Source: Bacteroidota bacterium
GTDB taxonomy: Bacteria > Bacteroidota > Bacteroidia > Chitinophagales > Chitinophagaceae
Assembly (NCBI GenBank): GCA_018267915.1
Contig: JAFDXN010000060.1
Span: 248,001 to 312,000, forward strand
Direction: 5' to 3'
DNA: 64,000 bases
In this document: one piece after another, positions 52,147 to 61,064 of the stretch
How the letters are laid out: every line of letters begins with the position of its first letter
Numbering within the stretch: position 1 is the stretch's first letter
Program-made: the position numbers and the translations under genes
The notes under the pieces: generated by a model
The model's database searches: none
Told to the model about the DNA's origin: nothing
Seen by the model: the letters and a program-made list of their open reading frames with translations, nothing else

Positions 52147-53844
52147 TTAACATAATTGGCATTCGGGTAAACGCAGTATGGTGACGAGCAAACTGGTGAG
52201 GCGCTCGGTCACGATGTCGGTATTGGCCATGTCAGGGTTGAGAATGTACACGTTCCATGCATCGGTCCAATATTGGTTGTTGGCCTGGTTTGATAGCAGG
52301 ATGCTTTTAAGGTTGTCGTGCTCTGTCGCCGATACCTGGATGCCGCAGAGCATGGTAGTGAAGTAGTTGACAAGCGCATCCGGGTCGCCGGCATTGGCAA
52401 ATTGTTTTGTGATGCCTGTGACATCTATTTTGATGGTAGCATTTGTGCCCGCATTGAAACCGGAAGAAAGCAGCATATCTGTAAACTCCATGCGGAGCGG
52501 ATAAGTGCTGCTATTGATCCACATTTCGTAATATGCCGGCGATTCATAAAAAGCTTCCCAGCCTGCTACGCTTGGCGGATCACCGAGATCGAGGCCGAGA
52601 GCGCTTCCGAAGTTTCGTATAAAATTCCAGATAGCGTAGGTGTCGGCGGGGCTAAGTGCAGCAGGAATATCAACGTTCATGCTACGCATCGTTCCGGCGA
52701 GAAAATCCAGGGGTGTTTTGATATAGCAACCCATGCTGATTGGGTCATAGAAGTGTTCGCTCTTCAGGAGAGCTTTTAACACGGGCTTCATATCATAATT
52801 GTTGTCGATACAGAGCTGCGTGAGCGGTGCAATAATATCAGTCTCGATCGTGTCATCGATATTATAGTAAACAAAGAAGCGATATAGCTTGCCACATATA
52901 TAATGAGCTGTTTCTCTTTTGGCAAAGATCATGTCGATGAGCTCGTCGGTCTCGGTCGCTCCAGAGTTGCCGATTATATGAGCACTGTAAAAGGCTGAGA
53001 ATATTTTATTGCTGGTATCGTGCAGAGCCGGTTGAAAATAGCCCGTGAGCGTACTGTTATTAATGCGCCATCCTGTGAGCACGCGGGCGGCTGCTTTCAC
53101 ATCGTCTTCGGTGTAATTGGGGGTATTGAATTTTCCCACCGTGAAAAGCTCCTGCAACTCGCGACCATAGTTCTCGTCGGGATTGTTCTTATTATTCTTT
53201 TCCCCATTCAGGAAGCGAAGCATTGCGGCATCTGTAGTTACCTGCCTGGCGAGTGTCTTAATGTTGCCAAGGGCATGGGAACGCAGCAGCACGTAGTGAT
53301 TGTAACTCATGCGCGCGTCGCCGATTACGGACATCTGGGTGGCGAAGTGATTATGCCAGAAAAATGTCATCTTTTCAGTGATGGTCGTATCCTGGTTGAT
53401 CATTAAGCCCAGCCACCAGGCTTTCAGAGAGATTTCCCTTTGAAAGTTTATGTTGCCATCGCCATAGTCTGCATTGACCCATGTAGCGCCAGCAGCGATA
53501 CCTGTGGGATCGGCGCCGCTGTCAGTATAACTGTTAACCGGCGGTTGCGGGGCGGGAGATACGGTATCGACCAGGTAATCGACCGCATCGCTCATGGTCA
53601 TGTTTAACAAGGTCTGTACATCGGCCTCTTTTGTACCGAACATAGTGCGCCTTAGCAAGTGCCGCACCTGTGTCTCGGTCCACGCACCTGTATATTGATT
53701 TAAAGTAGAGGTGGATTTATAGGCCTTAAATACTTCTTTGTTTGCGTATTTTTTGAAGAGGGCGTCTTCGGTCGGGACTTGCAGATCGTCTAATTGCGTG
53801 TTGATCAATCCCTCTAAAAACTCCCGGCGTTTATGTTTGCCCAT
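52147..53844 (-). CDS. DUF1800-family protein
   Basis: A 565-residue protein of the DUF1800 group that nearly always stands upstream of DUF1501. Family marks are QVRHLLRRTMFGTKEAD near residue 60, MTFFWHNHFATQ, NPDENYGRELQELFTVG and PPSVAGWEAFYESP. The N-terminus (MGKHKRREFLEGLIN) has no clear signal peptide. The DUF1800-DUF1501 pair is co-oriented with a 24-base gap. Function unknown. Confidence 0.88.
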   Translation of the reverse strand: MGKHKRREFLEGLINTQLDDLQVPTEDALFKKYANKEVFKAYKSTSTLNQYTGAWTETQVRHLLRRTMFGTKEADVQTLLNMTMSDAVDYLVDTVSPAPQPPVNSYTDSGADPTGIAAGATWVNADYGDGNINFQREISLKAWWLGLMINQDTTITEKMTFFWHNHFATQMSVIGDARMSYNHYVLLRSHALGNIKTLARQVTTDAAMLRFLNGEKNNKNNPDENYGRELQELFTVGKFNTPNYTEDDVKAAARVLTGWRINNSTLTGYFQPALHDTSNKIFSAFYSAHIIGNSGATETDELIDMIFAKRETAHYICGKLYRFFVYYNIDDTIETDIIAPLTQLCIDNNYDMKPVLKALLKSEHFYDPISMGCYIKTPLDFLAGTMRSMNVDIPAALSPADTYAIWNFIRNFGSALGLDLGDPPSVAGWEAFYESPAYYEMWINSSTYPLRMEFTDMLLSSGFNAGTNATIKIDVTGITKQFANAGDPDALVNYFTTMLCGIQVSATEHDNLKSILLSNQANNQYWTDAWNVYILNPDMANTDIVTERLTSLLVTILRLPECQLC

Positions 53845-53957
53845 ACACTACTTTTTCCGTTCCTCATTAAGATACGGAGAAAAGTTAATTAAGCCACCAT
53901 GAGCCGGTGTTAATTCTATGCGGCCTGGGGAGAAAGGTGCGTATTTGCGGGTGGATC

Positions 53958-55010
53958 CTATTGTAAGCCGATAGATTTATTAAAGTCGGCTGCGTAAGTG
54001 TCAAACTTGTCACCATATACCAAACGGGCATTTGCCAGGGTTTGGTTTTTTACGATGCTTTTGACCTGCTCTTCGCTGCTATGTTTGACGAGGTACAGCA
54101 TGAAGGCGCCAGCTATATTATACAGCGCGTCTTCAGCATATACCTCGGGGGCCGCCCACATTGTGCGGACGTCTTTCAGGTAGATGCCCTTTGCTGTTTT
54201 TTTCGCACCTTCGTTTATGTCGGAATTACGTGTGTCAAATGCTGACGACAGACCGATACTGCCAAATCGGTCGCCTATTTTCAGGGGTAGGCCCCAAGAC
54301 CAGTATTGTATACATTGTGAGATGCTGTAGACACTGTTTATGCTGGTGTGGCCAACGAGGATATCTGAACGAACAAGGCTGCGACTGGTGGAAATCTCTT
54401 TCTTTTCTTCATCGCCATTATTCCACAGGAAGAGGTCTATCTTTTTGGACAAACCGGGCTTAAAAATGTCGGTTAACACCTTGAATTGCTCCTCCTGTAA
54501 TTTGATGAAGCTGGCCTTCCGTAGTTCTTCCACGCCATCCTGGAAGTGATAGCGAATATGATCGTGTTCCACGATATCCCAGCGATCATAACATTTGTCG
54601 AGCCCCATTACTTTCACCAGGTACCGGGAAAACTCTTTCATTTTTTCCGTTGCCTTTTTATTTATGCTCGCTTCTAGTTCTTCGCGCGCTTTTGCGCTAT
54701 TGCCTTTCACAAAATAGTATCGGCCCAGGAATATATGCGCCCAACACGAGGTCAACGTATTTTCTTTGTCGAGCTGAAGGGTTTTCTGTAGATAATAGAC
54801 GGCGGAATCATATTGTCCCCACTCGAAGTATACCTCACCGACGAATGAACAGGCGCAGGCATCTCCAGGGTTTTTAGAGAGGTAGGCCCTCGAAACCTTC
54901 ATTGTTGAGTCGAAGTTATAGGACTGGAACAAGGCGGTAATCTCCTCGTGAACTTGGGCAAATGAGGAAAACGTGAGAAGAAGGAGTATTGTTGAGAGTA
55001 TAGTGCGCAT
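53958..55010 (-). CDS. Exported protein with TPR repeats and unknown C-terminal domain
   Basis: A 350-residue protein: signal peptide (MRTILSTILLLLTFSSFAQ), about three TPR-like helices pairs (GEVYFEWGQYDSAVYYLQKTL, LGRYYFVKGNSAKAREELEAS), and a C-terminal domain of about 200 residues rich in mixed strands (for example VEHDHIRYHFQDGVEELRK). The C-terminal part vaguely recalls peptidase-like proteins with TPR, but no HExxH is visible. Unknown function. Confidence 0.7.
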   Translation of the reverse strand: MRTILSTILLLLTFSSFAQVHEEITALFQSYNFDSTMKVSRAYLSKNPGDACACSFVGEVYFEWGQYDSAVYYLQKTLQLDKENTLTSCWAHIFLGRYYFVKGNSAKAREELEASINKKATEKMKEFSRYLVKVMGLDKCYDRWDIVEHDHIRYHFQDGVEELRKASFIKLQEEQFKVLTDIFKPGLSKKIDLFLWNNGDEEKKEISTSRSLVRSDILVGHTSINSVYSISQCIQYWSWGLPLKIGDRFGSIGLSSAFDTRNSDINEGAKKTAKGIYLKDVRTMWAAPEVYAEDALYNIAGAFMLYLVKHSSEEQVKSIVKNQTLANARLVYGDKFDTYAADFNKSIGLQ

Positions 55011-55154
55011 GTTGCTGTGTGTAGTGTAAAATTAATTTTTTTATGAATTAGTGCAAATTGGCTGACGGCTTTCCAAGCGAGAATGGCGCTGATATATAAA
55101 ATGTGGATATCTTCATTTGCAAGGGCTTTACACCGGGTGTAAATTCGCAGCGTT

Positions 55155-55448
55155 ATGTCAATAGTCAATCTCGCAGTTCAGGTGTTGCCGCTTAATGTAG
55201 CACAAACTGAAGCCATCCGGATAATAGATGTGGCAATTGCCCGTATACAATCTTCCGGACTTAAGTACGTTGTTTGCCCGTTTGAGACGGTAATAGAAGG
55301 AGAATACGGGGAGGTAATGCAGCTACTGGATGATATGCAGGACGATTGCTATAAAGCGGGTGCGGAGACGATGATCATTAATATGAAGCTGCACAGAAGT
55401 GCAGTCAAAGACCTTCATATCGGGGATAAGCTGGAGAAGTACAGTTGA
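55155..55448 (+). CDS. MTH1187/YkoF-type thiamine-binding protein
   Basis: A 97-residue protein with the MTH1187/YqgV fold: VNLAVQVLPLN, then helix AIRIIDVAIARIQSSG, strand KYVVCPFETVIEGEYGEVMQLLDDM and a final strand-helix. Members bind thiamine or related compounds; no riboswitch is seen in front. Cytoplasmic, probably a small oligomer. Confidence 0.82.
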   Translation: MSIVNLAVQVLPLNVAQTEAIRIIDVAIARIQSSGLKYVVCPFETVIEGEYGEVMQLLDDMQDDCYKAGAETMIINMKLHRSAVKDLHIGDKLEKYS

Positions 55449-55492
55449 TGATAGGTTGATAAGTTTTAGGATAGAAATACGAATTTTGAAAG

Positions 55493-56293
55493 ATGGAACG
55501 AGCGCAATTAGTTAAGCAAATATTTGGGAGAAGGTCCGTGCTATGTGTGGGGCTGGATACCGATTTGAATAAGATACCCAGGCACCTGCTGAGGGAGGCC
55601 GACCCCGGCTTTTCTTTTAATAAGGCTATCATCGATGCTACTAAAGAGTACACGGTGGCATATAAGATAAACACTGCGTTCTACGAGGCGCAAGGCATCA
55701 GGGGCTGGGAGAGCCTGCAACGAACTTTGGAATATATACCGGAGGACATCTTTACTATTGCAGACGCAAAACGCGGGGATATAGGCAATACCGCCGACCA
55801 ATATGCGAAGACCTTTTTTGAAACTTATCCTTTCGATAGTGTGACGGTGGCCCCCTACATGGGCAGCGACAGCGTGAAACCTTTCTTGCAGCGTAAGGAC
55901 AAATGGGCAATAGTGCTTGGGCTAACATCAAATGCGGGCAGCGCAGATTTTCAATTGCAACAATGCGGCAGCGAATTGCTATATGAAAAAGTGCTCCGCG
56001 CAGTGGCCAGCTGGGGCAGCCCGGATAACCTCATGTTTGTTATAGGCGCTACGCGCAAAGAACAACTGCAACACGTAAGGCAAATGTTGCCCGATCATTT
56101 CTTCCTGGTACCTGGTGTGGGCGCACAGGGGGGGGATGTACCTACTGTGTGTGGGAATGCGATGAATAAAGACGGAGGTGTTTTGATCAACGTGAGCCGG
56201 GGTGTGATCTACGCGAGCAATGGCGAGGATTTTGCTGATGAGGCGGCTAAGGCTGCAAAAGCTTACCGGGATGAGATGGCTGTTTACCTGTAA
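55493..56293 (+). CDS. pyrF: Orotidine-5'-phosphate decarboxylase
   Basis: A 266-residue type 2 OMP decarboxylase, the last step to UMP. Active-site motif DAKRGDIGNT (91-100) with the catalytic Asp-Lys-Asp set, N-terminal LCVGLDTDLNKIP, and PGVGAQGGD with the phosphate-binding loop are present. Cytoplasmic. It precedes the DUF2851 gene by 16 bases. Confidence 0.95.
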   Translation: MERAQLVKQIFGRRSVLCVGLDTDLNKIPRHLLREADPGFSFNKAIIDATKEYTVAYKINTAFYEAQGIRGWESLQRTLEYIPEDIFTIADAKRGDIGNTADQYAKTFFETYPFDSVTVAPYMGSDSVKPFLQRKDKWAIVLGLTSNAGSADFQLQQCGSELLYEKVLRAVASWGSPDNLMFVIGATRKEQLQHVRQMLPDHFFLVPGVGAQGGDVPTVCGNAMNKDGGVLINVSRGVIYASNGEDFADEAAKAAKAYRDEMAVYL

Positions 56294-56309
56294 TACAAAA
56301 GAGCATCCA

Positions 56310-57587
56310 ATGAACGAGGCCCTGTTACAATTCATCTGGCGATATAGTTTGTACAATCCCTTTGGCATGAAAACCACAGACGGGGAAGCTGTTACGGTCG
56401 TGCAGCCCGGCAGGCTGAACACGAACTCTGGGCCGGATTTTACGGAGGCAAAAATTAAAGTGGGCGATGTATTGCTCGCAGGACACGTGGAGCTGCATGT
56501 GAAGAGCAGTGACTGGTTAAAACACGGCCACCAGGATGATGTAGCCTACCATAACATCATATTGCATGTGGTGTACCAGGACGATATAGGCAAGGTTGCT
56601 GATAATGTACCTGTGTTGGAAATTGGTCCGTGTATTCCCAATGAGATCGTTGCGCGTTATTCAGCATTGGTAAATGACCTGCAGGCAATACCCTGTGCGG
56701 CGCAACTGCCCGCGATCAGGGATATCACTAAAGAAAGCTGGCTCAGCCGGCTGCTGGCGGAACGCTGGGAGCAAAAGCTGGGCGAATGGGACGAGTTGCT
56801 GCAAGAAAGCGCTGGCGACTGGCGTAACCTGCTTTACTGGCGAATGGCCGCCAACTTCGGGTTCAAAGTTAATGCTAATCCCTTCCTGATGCTTGCAAGG
56901 TCGCTGCCGATCAATATACTGGCAAAACACCACGACAATTTATTGCAGATTGAAGCGTTGCTCTTCGGGCAGGCAGGGATGCTAAGCGGCGAATTTGAAG
57001 ATGAGTATCCTAATGCACTGCAAACGGAATACCGCTACCTGAAACAGAAATATAAGCTGGAGCCGATACAGGCGCATTTATGGAAGTTCATGCGGATGCG
57101 GCCCGCCAACTTTCCTACTATACGCATTGCACAGTTTGCCGCGCTTGTGCATCAATCACTGCATTTGTTTTCGCAGATCATCGAAGTGAACTCAGAAAAA
57201 GAGCTGAGACCGCTGCTGGAAGTGAAAGCAAGCGAATACTGGGATAACCATTTCAGATTTGACGAGTTGCAGGAAACGCCCACGGAAAAGCACCTGGGTT
57301 CCGAATCGATAAGGAATATCATTATCAATACGGTGGCACCGATACAATTTCTTTATGCTGCGCGGCAAGGGGTGGATGGCTTGCAGGAGAAAGCCCTTCA
57401 GCTACTCGATACGGTGCCTGCGGAGCACAACAAGATTATTGGCCAATGGGCGGGCTGCGGCTGGGACCCAGCCAATGCATCACAATCGCAGGCGATGATA
57501 CAACTGTTTAATAATTATTGCAGCAATAAGCGCTGCCTTGAATGCAGCCTGGGATTAGCTATTATTAAATCAACCCCAGGAAATTGA
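56310..57587 (+). CDS. DUF2851-family protein
   Basis: A 425-residue protein from the ATG at 56310 (MNEALLQFIWRYSLYNP). An earlier in-frame Met at 56220 would overlap pyrF by 74 bases and is rejected. The DUF2851 pattern is clear: GRLNTNSGPDFTEAKIKVGD and VELHVKSSDWLKHGHQDD. This motif set resembles a nuclease-like fold (D/E, then HxH), but activity is not established. Common in Bacteroidota; function unknown. The last residues include a cysteine pair region CSNKRCLECSL. Confidence 0.88.
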   Translation: MNEALLQFIWRYSLYNPFGMKTTDGEAVTVVQPGRLNTNSGPDFTEAKIKVGDVLLAGHVELHVKSSDWLKHGHQDDVAYHNIILHVVYQDDIGKVADNVPVLEIGPCIPNEIVARYSALVNDLQAIPCAAQLPAIRDITKESWLSRLLAERWEQKLGEWDELLQESAGDWRNLLYWRMAANFGFKVNANPFLMLARSLPINILAKHHDNLLQIEALLFGQAGMLSGEFEDEYPNALQTEYRYLKQKYKLEPIQAHLWKFMRMRPANFPTIRIAQFAALVHQSLHLFSQIIEVNSEKELRPLLEVKASEYWDNHFRFDELQETPTEKHLGSESIRNIIINTVAPIQFLYAARQGVDGLQEKALQLLDTVPAEHNKIIGQWAGCGWDPANASQSQAMIQLFNNYCSNKRCLECSLGLAIIKSTPGN

Positions 57588-57977
57588 TATGGTCTGCTTG
57601 AGGTCGGGATGTAAGCTGACAGCAACCGGGCACGTATGGGCGATGCGCTCAAGGATGGTTTTCTCTTTGTCTGTATAGGTTTTGCCGGCAGGGAAGCTGA
57701 GGAATACTTTGATCTCGGCTATCCTGCGGGGATCACTAGCCATGACCTTCTCCACCTCGCATACCGTTCCGTCAATGTTGATACTATGGTTTGCGCCCGA
57801 AATGCCCATCGTAGTAAGGATACAGGTTGCCAGAGCAGTGGCTACAAGGTCGGTTGGGGAGAAGCGCTCCCCTTTGCCTTTATTGTCCACAGGTGCATCT
57901 GTCTCGATAACGGTTCCTGAGCGTAAATGAGTAGCTTCCGTCCTTAAATCGCCTGTATAGATCACTTTTGCGGTCAT
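57570..57977 (-). CDS. OsmC-family peroxiredoxin-like protein
   Basis: A 135-residue OsmC/Ohr-family protein. The first reactive cysteine sits in TALATCILTTMGI (about residue 53). The second family cysteine position is near AHTCPVAVSLHPDL. Such proteins reduce organic hydroperoxides, or belong to the less-studied YhfA-like branch. Cytoplasmic. Its end overlaps the end of the convergent DUF2851 gene by 18 bases. Confidence 0.9.
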   Translation of the reverse strand: MTAKVIYTGDLRTEATHLRSGTVIETDAPVDNKGKGERFSPTDLVATALATCILTTMGISGANHSINIDGTVCEVEKVMASDPRRIAEIKVFLSFPAGKTYTDKEKTILERIAHTCPVAVSLHPDLKQTISISWG

Positions 57978-58092
57978 GAAAATGCCATTTTGGGCTAAAT
58001 TTACGATGTTTTATAATGAAATTGTTGTAACTTACTTTCTTTAAAAGCCCGCGCAGAATTGTGCGGATTGTAAGAATAAGAAGACCTTGAGC

Positions 58093-58914
58093 ATGAAAGG
58101 AATCATGAGAAATGTTGCTGCATGTTTGTTTTGCTGCCTGCCAATGGCTGCAGTGGCACAGGCGCAGGCGACCACTAACGACTCTGCAAAAGCAGTACAC
58201 CCGGCGGTAAAACCCGTGGTGCCTAAGGTGAAAAAGCCAAAACCTATCAATAAGGAATTTAGTATGGGCCTAAGGCTGAACACCGACGGTTGGGGCATCT
58301 ATGCGCACAGAGGCGTTTCGAAAAGCGAGATGAAGGAATCTGAACTGTTCTACAACGTGCGCTATTGGGAACTTGAGCTGGACGAAAAGAAAAACCCGAA
58401 AGAAATAAAACGGAACAGTGACCTCAGCAACTTCAATGATACCAAACCAAGAGCTTTCATTTATGGTAAAAAGAATAATTTCTATACACTGAAGCTGGGT
58501 TATGGCTTCCGCAAGATGATAGCCGGAAAGCCGGACCCGGGTACCGTATCTATACATTGGTTTTACAGCGGTGGCCTTTCGCTTGGCATGCTAAAACCAT
58601 ATTATATCGACCTTTATGACGGTAGCAGTATCAAATACACGGATTCTACCAAAGAAGAATTCCTGAACCGTAATGATATCATTGGTAGTTCTGGCTTCTC
58701 TAAGGGCATCGGTGAGATCAAGTTCGTGCCGGGTGCGCATATCAAGACCGGGTTGCATTTCGACTTTGCTGCAAGCAAGAAAACTGTGCTTGCTATAGAG
58801 TTTGGCTTTGACGCCGAGGTATACACTAAGGCAGTGCCAATAATGGCCGACCAAAAAGATGTACCGTTTTTCGCTAATGTGTTTGGCTCCATCCAATTTG
58901 GCAGACGTTGGTGA
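58093..58914 (+). CDS. Exported protein of unknown function, possible outer-membrane barrel
   Basis: A 273-residue protein from the ATG at 58093 (MKGIMRNVAACLFCCLPMAAVAQAQ), preferred over a TTG two codons earlier. After the signal peptide comes a proline/lysine-rich stretch (AVKPVVPKVKKPKPINKEF), then alternating strands (FSMGLRLNTDGWGIYAHRG, FYTLKLGYGFRK, IHWFYSGGLSLGML). It ends NVFGSIQFGRRW. This suits a small barrel protein, but the family is not recognised. Located 21 bases upstream of lipA. Confidence 0.7.
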   Translation: MKGIMRNVAACLFCCLPMAAVAQAQATTNDSAKAVHPAVKPVVPKVKKPKPINKEFSMGLRLNTDGWGIYAHRGVSKSEMKESELFYNVRYWELELDEKKNPKEIKRNSDLSNFNDTKPRAFIYGKKNNFYTLKLGYGFRKMIAGKPDPGTVSIHWFYSGGLSLGMLKPYYIDLYDGSSIKYTDSTKEEFLNRNDIIGSSGFSKGIGEIKFVPGAHIKTGLHFDFAASKKTVLAIEFGFDAEVYTKAVPIMADQKDVPFFANVFGSIQFGRRW

Positions 58915-58935
58915 TGATTGTAACTTGCAGTCCTT

Positions 58936-59868
58936 ATGCAGGAATTGCCCATAATTAATTCAGCAGAAAACAATACGGAAACCCGTGTGAAGAAGCCTAA
59001 CTGGCTGCGCGTGAAGCTGCCTATAGGCGAGGAATATCGTCATGTGCGCAGCCTGGTAGATACCCATAAGCTGCACACCATATGTGAGAGCGGTAATTGC
59101 CCTAACATGGGCGAGTGCTGGGGTGAGGGCACCGCTACCTTTATGATATTGGGTAATATCTGTACCCGGTCCTGCGGCTTCTGCGCAGTGGCAACCGGTA
59201 GACCTGAGCCTGTGGACTGGGATGAGCCGCAACGCGTGGCAGAGGCCATTTACCTGATGAAGGTAAAGCACGCAGTGATCACCTCGGTGGACAGGGACGA
59301 ACTGAAAGACGGTGGATCGACGATATGGGCCAACACGATAAAAGCAGTGCGTGCGCTGAATCCTGAAACCACGCTGGAAACATTGATACCTGACTTTCGT
59401 GGGCAATGGGAGAACCTGGAACGTATAATAGAGGTGGCGCCTGAAGTGGTGTCGCACAACCTTGAGACAACTGAGAACCTGACCCGTAAAGTAAGGATAC
59501 AGGCCAAATATCACCGCAGCCTTGAAGTGATACGCAGGCTGAAGGACGGCGGCATGCGGACGAAAAGCGGCATAATGCTGGGCCTTGGTGAAACAAAAGA
59601 AGAACTACTTGAGGCCATGCATGCCCTGCAGGAAAACGGCTGTGATGTACTGACCCTGGGACAATACCTGCAGCCTACACCTAAGCACCTGCCGGTGGTG
59701 CGCTTTGTGCACCCTGATGAGTTTGCTTACTTCCGCGAAGAAGGATATAAGATGGGCTTTGATTACGTGGAGAGCGGTCCGCTGGTGCGCTCATCGTACC
59801 ACAGCGACAGGCATGTGATACCCGGCAAAGGCCGTGGAGACTGGCAGCGCTCTAAACAAGCGGTTTAA
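58936..59868 (+). CDS. lipA: Lipoyl synthase
   Basis: A 310-residue radical-SAM enzyme inserting two sulfurs into octanoyl-lipoyl domains. The auxiliary 4Fe-4S cluster ligands lie in CESGNCPNMGEC (C50, C55, C61), and the radical-SAM cluster in CTRSCGFC (C76, C80, C83). The conserved serine that also binds the auxiliary cluster lies in RSSYHSDRH near the C-terminus. Length is standard. Confidence 0.97.
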   Translation: MQELPIINSAENNTETRVKKPNWLRVKLPIGEEYRHVRSLVDTHKLHTICESGNCPNMGECWGEGTATFMILGNICTRSCGFCAVATGRPEPVDWDEPQRVAEAIYLMKVKHAVITSVDRDELKDGGSTIWANTIKAVRALNPETTLETLIPDFRGQWENLERIIEVAPEVVSHNLETTENLTRKVRIQAKYHRSLEVIRRLKDGGMRTKSGIMLGLGETKEELLEAMHALQENGCDVLTLGQYLQPTPKHLPVVRFVHPDEFAYFREEGYKMGFDYVESGPLVRSSYHSDRHVIPGKGRGDWQRSKQAV

Positions 59869-59983
59869 ACCTGTGACCGTTAAGGCGGTCTTTATCATGA
59901 TACATAGTGCACGATAAAATACCTTGCAATTGCGGGGGATTTTTGTTACCTTAAGTTTGTTCGAACCCTCGAAACGAAGCTGC

Positions 59984-60775
59984 ATGGATATACAGCAATA
60001 TTTGGAACGTATTGGGTATGCACACCCGAAAGGCATAGGCATTAGCCAATTACGAAAGCTGATGGAATGCCATGTGCGTAACGTGCCATTTGAAGACCTG
60101 GATATACAGGCGGGCATACCCATTGAATTGGATATCAGCAAATTTTATGATAAAGTAGTAAGCCGCAGGCGCGGGGGATATTGCTATGAGTTGAATGGCC
60201 TATTCGCTGCATTATTGAAAGAGCTTGGCTATAGAGTGGATATGCTTTCAGCGCGGGTAGCGAATGGCAAAGAATACAGCCCGGAATTCGACCATATGGC
60301 CTTGCTGGTAGAGTGCGATTCACAAGCCTGGCTGGTGGATGTGGGCTTTGGGGATTTTTCACTTTGCCCGCTGGCGATAGATAATGACAAGGCACAAAGC
60401 GACGGACGGAACAACTACACGATAGGCAGGTTGCAGGTGGACAACAGGGAATATTATAGTGTCGCGAGGTGGAACGAGGGCAGGGAACTGTACGTGCCGC
60501 AATATATTTTTTCGCCAACTGCACATTTACTGGAGGACTTTGCCACGCGTAATCATTATCAGCAAACAAATCCAGAATCGCCCTTTATGAAAACGCTGAT
60601 GTGCAGCCTGCCCACCGATGATGGACGTATCAGTATGATCAACAATCGCATGGTATATACCGAGAATGGACAAAAGCGGGAACTGGCAATAAGAGATGAG
60701 GCGCATAGGCAGGAACTGTTACAGTCGTTGTTTAATATTAGGATGAGCGCGAGCTACAAATGCGCAATAGCCTAG
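59984..60775 (+). CDS. Arylamine N-acetyltransferase family protein
   Basis: A 263-residue protein from the ATG at 59984 (MDIQQYLERIGYAHPKG); 20 upstream in-frame residues are not used. The NAT catalytic triad is complete: C67 in RRGGYCYELNGLF, H104 in EFDHMALLVE and D119 in LVDVGFGD. NATs acetylate arylamines or hydrazines from acetyl-CoA; the natural substrate is not known. It ends 38 bases before tRNA-Pro. Confidence 0.9.
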   Translation: MDIQQYLERIGYAHPKGIGISQLRKLMECHVRNVPFEDLDIQAGIPIELDISKFYDKVVSRRRGGYCYELNGLFAALLKELGYRVDMLSARVANGKEYSPEFDHMALLVECDSQAWLVDVGFGDFSLCPLAIDNDKAQSDGRNNYTIGRLQVDNREYYSVARWNEGRELYVPQYIFSPTAHLLEDFATRNHYQQTNPESPFMKTLMCSLPTDDGRISMINNRMVYTENGQKRELAIRDEAHRQELLQSLFNIRMSASYKCAIA

Positions 60776-60813
60776 ATTATTTTACAGGATTTCTTAGATT
60801 TGCGTTCCATTTT

Positions 60814-60887
<74 letters not shown>

Positions 60888-60890
60888 CAA

Positions 60891-60946
60891 AAATGAGAGC
60901 AGAGAAACAGAGCGGAGAGCGCCTGCCTTTCTCTGCTCTCATTTTT
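60891..60946 (+). terminator. Long hairpin terminator behind tRNA-Pro
   Basis: AAATGAGAGCAGAGAAA (60891-60907) is complementary to TTTCTCTGCTCTCATTT (60928-60944), giving a 17-bp stem with a 20-base loop and a T tract. This replaces the original tRNA terminator, which now lies past the right repeat at 62309. Confidence 0.8.
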
Positions 60947-61042
60947 CCCTCCGCTCCCGCTCTGTTTCCCGCTCCTTACTTGCCAGTTGTTGCTAGTTTA
61001 TTCCCGTTTTTGCTTGTTTCTCCACAAAGATTCCTGTTTTTA

Positions 61043-61055
61043 GGTTCGAATCCAG
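61043..61055. repeat. Extra copy of the tRNA-Pro T-arm sequence
   Basis: GGTTCGAATCCAG at 61043-61055 is identical to tRNA-Pro positions 60866-60878. It is not part of a tRNA here (followed by AAACACC). Together with the copies at 62159 and 62279 it forms a series of att-like sites. Confidence 0.75.
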
Positions 61056-61064
61056 AAACACCAT

